Shown: positions 59,101 through 64,000 of the stretch, one piece after another | Layout: each line of letters starts with the position of its first letter | Position numbering within the stretch: position 1 is the stretch's first letter | Assembly: GCF_037975245.1 (NCBI RefSeq) | Contig: NC_092579.1 | Location: 13,748,678-13,812,677, forward strand | From: Apostichopus japonicus | Lineage: Eukaryota; Echinodermata; Holothuroidea; Aspidochirotida; Stichopodidae | Direction: 5' to 3' | Length of the DNA stretch: 64,000 bases | Notes under the pieces: model-generated | Databases searched by the model: none | What the model was told of the DNA's origin: nothing | Seen by the model: the letters and a program-made list of their open reading frames with translations, nothing else | Program-made: the position numbers and the translations under genes

Positions 59101-62100
59101 AATCATTCCTCCCCCCCATCCCCTACTCAATTTAAATATAATATTAGTTCACAATGGGTGGTGACATCTCCTGGCAAAGATAAAGCAACAAGGCTTGTTA
59201 TTATAACAACAGAATAATTCAAGTTGGAGATATAAGTCAAAATTTCATCACTAACCAATTTCATCACTAATCAATTTCATCACTATCGATTTCATCACTA
59301 ATCAATAAATGCATCATCTGGACATTTTGCTTCATTGATGACAAGATACATCCATACCATGTGGTTAGTTTAGTACGTTCAAGAGATTAAAGCTATCCAA
59401 TCGCGTTAACCGTGTCACATGTGAGTTCCTGATCGACGGCAGCTGTACGATACAAGGTGACGTCAATGCATTTCGGCTTGTACATTGTAATGATGTAATC
59501 TCAATTGAATACTTACTGTGGTTAACCTCAGGTACTGCTTAAAAATATCCTGACATGTTCCAGATACTGGTTCCAAAGACCATTCTAGATCTTCTGATGA
59601 ATTGTTCTACAAAGCAAGACACATAACATAGAGGTGTAAAATATGAACAATTTTCCTCCACTTAAAAACAATTCATAAAGTGATGAGACTTGGGATTTGC
59701 AACACAATCCCATAGCATACAACATTCACAGGCAGTTAGTTATAAAGATGCTTTCTGTAGGCCGATTCATGGTTAATAACCTTTTAATTAGTTCCCAAAT
59801 AGTAATAACCACACAGATATATATATACTATATAGGATGAGGTGAGGTGACCAGACGTGCCCAATTTCTCCGGACAGTCCCAAGATTTTATGAATTGTCT
59901 CTAAATTTCGTGAACTATCGCATCATTACAAGTTTACCCGACTATTCCCGAATTTGTTAATACGCCCTGAAGTAATGTTAATTTGACAAACACATAAAAT
60001 GCTTGTGTCTAGAGAGGATGTATATATATATTACAGAAACTTGGGCATATGAACATCGTGATGAAGACATAGCACCGCCATACATTAGCTAACATAAAAA
60101 CGCCCTGATGTCAATAGGAGGGGTTTTACATCAACATCACTTCCCCAGACTTCTTGAAATTAATAAGGTCACAGTAGATTAAGGGGTAACTCCACCCTTC
60201 CCTTCAAACGTAGGCTACAGTGTGAGACATTCACCCTCCGGTGTTTCCCATATGTAAACATTGCATTCCTTTGTTCAAAATGTTACAATGTTGCCACTCC
60301 AACGTAAATGAGAATTATACGTTATTTGATCCAATTATCTCTACTCACTGTACTATTAATCTGGATGGAGAGATTTCCCTTGGTTGCTACTCCATGTAAA
60401 ATAGAGGTATATATACGTTATTTGAATCTATCATCTCTACTCACCGTACTATTAATCAGCATGGAGAGCTTTCCCATGTTAAATAGAGGTTATACGTTAT
60501 TTGAATCTATCATCTCTACTCACCGTACTATTAATCTGGATGGAGAGCTTTCCTTTACGCTGTTTCTTAGTTGGAGCTTCCTCCTTCAGCATGTCCTGGA
60601 AGCGGGCTGCTCTCTTCTGCATCTTGGCGGACACTAAAGGATCATCAATCTCACCAACCACACCAGCCTTGCCCCTGAAAAGATCAGTGCAAAAAAATAT
60701 GAACCACTAACAGGTAGAAAAATAATGATGGTTTTACTCGTAAAATCTGTATTTACAGAGACATTTCCATAAGTGGTTCCTAATAAGTCCTTCCATTATT
60801 AAACAATTGCCTTACATCTAATGACATTAACATTATAAAGTTAAAAAGAGTTATCAATGAAGACAAGGACTTTTCAACTCAAAAAACAAACTTGTAAGTA
60901 ATAATAAGTAGTAATTTACAAGTTTACGGATCAATTTTCCATATCTTCAACATGCAAGGACAATATGTTGAGTGTGTCTTGCAACAAAATGGGGTTAAGG
61001 GAGGAAGGATTATTGTGTGTAGTCTTTTCATCTGATATTTTCCTATTTTGTTCAATACAACATTTAAGTGCCATATTCTGACAACCTTATTTCTCACCTT
61101 CCCTTTCCTCTTTTCCCTTTCTTGCCCCTTTGATTATAAGTAGTGTCTTGTTCCTCATTTCCTGCATCTCGTCCTCTACCCCTGCCTCTTCCTCGTCCCC
61201 TGCCTCTGTCTTTTCCTCTCCCCCTGCCTCCCTTACCCCGCGTCTTCTCGCGGGGGCTGGAGAGGGATATGTAATCCGATGATGACTGGGATGGACTTCT
61301 GCTTCCTCCCCGGCCACGACTTCTGCTGCGGCTCCTGCTGCGGCTTCTGGAGCTACGACTGAGTTAAAAACATTGGATTATGGGTAATGCATATTGACAC
61401 GACGAAATGCTCAGTCGCTCAAATTCAAGAGAAAATGTCATCCCAAGAAGGTACAACACTTAGCCTGGTGGCATTCCATTTATGATGATAAAAAAAAAAT
61501 AACGATAAAATCATTGTCACATTGGCAGAACATGTGAACGAAAATGTTAATACTGACGAGTGAACTAATCTTTAATCCATTTCTTGTCATGTGATTCTCA
61601 AGTAAGATTTCAAGGTTTTTTTGTCAATAAAATGGTAGTAATGTGGTGATGTAACAAGTCTCATTTTTCAGACAATAACAGAATAAACTATTAGTTTTTT
61701 TTTTATCTCTTGCCGGTCCTACTTCAGCTTGCAACAGACCAAAACTGTTGTCACATTTCACGTCACGTTTGCCTTGTCTCATGGAAAATGCATTAAAATA
61801 CTATCGTAATAGACCACAACCAAAATGTCAATGTTGAGTCTAAATGCCTTTTGATATGACTAATAAATCTAAATAAATCTAATAAAATTCTGCATACTAC
61901 TGCTGCTATCCTTTCCATCTTTGATTTTACCTTCTAGACTTTCTTCTCCTGTTGGTCTTCCTGTAATACGGAGATCTTGAAGGACTTCTAGACCTGCTCC
62001 TGGAGCGGCTTCTGGACCTGCTCCGGGACCTGCCCAGGGCTTCCTCCTCACTGCTATCGTAGTCATACTTCCCGTATCTCATGGACCTTGGTTGTCTGTC

Positions 62101-63895
62101 TCTGTTGTTTGGGAACCGCTGGTTGTTGTTGCCGATACGGCCGTACTGTGGTTGTTGTGGAGGTCTACTGTTCTGCATACCCGATTCCCATCTGGATGCT
62201 TTCAGCTGTTCCGCGTGCTGCTTATTCACGGGAGGGGGTGCCGCCACAGTCGTCGGCATGTTTTCTTTCTTTTCCCTACAAGAAAGGAAAGAAAGTCGAT
62301 TGACATCTGCGAGACAAATTCTGAAGTTATCAAAATGCTACAAAAGCTTGAAGAAACTCCTTAACTATTTTAAACCTAATTCAGGAGATACTTTAATTGT
62401 ACCCAGTATCCCATCGAGAAACAAATTTGTCTACATGGTTAACTATGAATACATAACTGTGAGGACATAACCTCGATGACATTTATTGTTCTAATTAGGG
62501 AAACAGAAAACAATGAGTAATGTGAAGAGATGTGTTGAGATAGACCTTCCAGCCTTTAAGGAATATTCCAGTAGCCAAAGTTGAAATTGTCTAATAAAAA
62601 AGTTTGAAAATTTTCTGCATCTTAAGATCGAAACCATATCCTCATTGCATCTTGTAAGGCAAAGATATGAATTATTCATCTTGGTGTTAATTTTGTGGAT
62701 GCTTTTGGCAACAGCAAGAGTAAATGTCGTCATGGTAATTCAGCTGAGAATGTTTATGTTTTGGGTTTTTTTCTTTTATAACATTGATCTCACTTATTAA
62801 CAGATTAAAATGTCGCTTTGACAACAAAATATTTGCATTTTGGAATTCCAAAATACAGAAAACCTTAGTAAACATTCAAACCATATCAGATTTAGAGGAT
62901 AAAATCAACAAATAAGATTTATGAAAAGCAGAGGTTTTGAAGAACAACTGCCATCAGTTATGACTTCACAGATCACCTACTGTTATCCCCACTTTAGGGA
63001 GGAAGAACTGAGGGTTTAGCAAGTCAAAGAAGATTACATTCAAGCAAGATGGGGGGGGGGGTTCAAAAATCATTTTGGAATACGCTTTTCTTTCTCACGT
63101 AAGTGTCACGTTGTCCGCCAACTGAATATCTCTTTGACGAACAAATCCCCCAAAGAGGTAAACCTTGTGTATCTATTCTTTTCTTTAACCAGTATGTAAT
63201 AAAGAACACAATACTTACAAAGGCAGTGGTGTATTTGCCCAGTCTCTGTCAAGAAGTGATCCATCTCCCGAGACACTTGTCAATAACTTTTGTAAGAAAT
63301 CTTCAACTGAGTCTTTCTCCGCCTCCGTCTTGCAATGAGCAAACGCTTGCTGCACGTAATCCCTGGAAGAATAAAAATAGACAGTTCGCCCTACAATTAT
63401 CCATCCCCGAGACAACTGATACGATCAAGACGGCATCCCTCGTTCATTTGCCACGTCAAATACTTTAGAGGGTTCATACAATTCATACAACCTCTTACTC
63501 ATTGCTAAGATATTTCTATGCATTGTACTTTAAAGTAAATATAATGAAGCAAAACAGGCTGCTGCTGTTCAAACATATCAGATCACAAATCAATACCAAG
63601 TTGGAATAACCAGGGCTGTCAGTACTATACCAATCTGGTTTGAATACTGTTGAGCAATGACATCCAGCTAGGAGAAAATACTGTCAACTAATCTGATACA
63701 CAAAAATTCATTTTTCCCGCCAATAACCATTTCATCTGGTAGAAACTTTGCTGAATAACTGTCTTTATTTTTCGACCAATGTACAAACCGAAAACCAAAT
63801 CACCAATATCTGAATTGGAAACACTAAAACAATCTTTTTAATAACAAACAATAGAAGGTGCCACTTACTTTAGATCATTTGGCCAGTCCCCAGGC
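56173..63895 (-). CDS. LENG8: LENG8 homologue, SAC3/GANP family (3' part of gene, continues past right edge)
   Basis: Minus-strand exons: 63869-63895, 63219-63362, 61931-62275, 61098-61358, 60524-60674, 59517-59606, 58911-59045, 58262-58330, 57691-57820, 57179-57386 and 56173-56332 (TAG stop). All phases agree; 572 residues are visible. The order is PGDWPNDLK plus [10 protein letters not shown], an RS-rich region ([16 protein letters not shown]), a Gly-Arg-rich region ([17 protein letters not shown]), [12 protein letters not shown], then the SAC3/PCI domain: [79 protein letters not shown]. This matches vertebrate LENG8 closely. The family (yeast Thp3 is a relative) acts in nuclear mRNA processing and retention. 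The RS and RGG-type stretches fit RNA binding. The first exons lie beyond the window. Confidence 0.93.
59240..59304. repeat. 16-bp tandem repeat AATTTCATCACTAATC
   Basis: Four near-identical units in a LENG8 intron (59046-59516). Confidence 0.88.
60317..60553. repeat. Triplicated splice-donor segment of a LENG8 exon
   Basis: Three tandem copies (about 60317-60379, 60413-60474, 60491-60553) each contain intron sequence, a donor (GTGAGT on the minus strand) and about 28-30 bp of coding sequence ending in AATAGTACG or AATAGTACA. The rightmost copy is continuous with the exon 60524-60674. The other two lie downstream in the intron as decoys. Spacing is about 96 and 78 bp. Confidence 0.88.
61098..62275 (-). 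CDS. LENG8: RS and Gly-Arg-rich exons of LENG8
   Basis: Two exons (61931-62275 and 61098-61358) encode the low-complexity region. The first goes from [18 protein letters not shown] to a run of SR dipeptides ([14 protein letters not shown]). The second continues SRS dipeptides, then [15 protein letters not shown] and alternating GRGRGR. The SR tract is thus split by an intron. SR repeats are typical phosphorylation targets of SRPK/CLK kinases; that use here is inferred. Confidence 0.88.
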
Positions 63896-64000
63896 CTGTT
63901 AATACAAAAGAAAGCAAAAAAAAAAAAAATGAAAACAGTCTTGAAATAGAACGACATTAAAGATAAGCCAGATTCACAGTGTCTACGGCCATACAGGTAC

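Overview
The window is animal nuclear DNA: every recognisable gene is split into many short exons with GT-AG introns, the DNA is AT-rich with long non-coding stretches, and DNA transposons and simple repeats are abundant. An invertebrate deuterostome, possibly an echinoderm such as a sea cucumber, is my best guess. That rests on general character and transposon style, not on a diagnostic gene. Exons were assembled by eye from splice signals, reading phase and family resemblance; no transcript evidence was available.

Layout. (1) 642-10763, minus: N-terminal part of a von Willebrand factor A-domain gene (VWA3-like), from its ATG to mid-VWA domain, running off the left edge. Its introns carry a 1.7-kb TIR transposon with a 10-bp target duplication, a 1.1-kb hAT element with an 8-bp duplication, and a Penelope-like fragment. 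(2) 10764-15062: gene-free, with a small TIR element built round a 21-bp tandem repeat. (3) 15063-24934, minus: C-terminal two thirds of an Ig-domain single-pass receptor with a tyrosine-kinase-like domain whose catalytic motifs are all altered (a pseudokinase), but whose tail keeps YEIP and YTPM. A decayed copy of one Ig exon lies just upstream at 25517-25614. (4) 25615-33833: no gene recognised, but three striking palindromic structures and a 21-bp minisatellite. (5) 33834-43898, plus: a complete nine-exon SLCO/OATP transporter gene (711 codons plus stop) whose exons join in frame. Its introns hold a truncated LINE, a tRNA-derived SINE, a 52-bp minisatellite, a large GAT/GGT array and a hAT terminus. 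(6) 43899-56172: intergenic, with a hAT MITE, a nested nest of hAT-like termini, and a decaying minisatellite field with a homogeneous 21-bp core. (7) 56173-63895, minus: C-terminal 572 codons of a LENG8 (SAC3/GANP-family) gene, intact to its stop and running off the right edge.

The four genes have unrelated roles (VWA scaffold, receptor, membrane transporter, nuclear RNA factor) and there is no operon-like logic. The most unusual content is the HER3-like receptor pseudokinase and a set of palindromic mini-elements: two TIR elements with 6-bp target duplications around short tandem arrays, and a 30-bp hAT-like remnant made of little more than two inverted termini between perfect 8-bp repeats.
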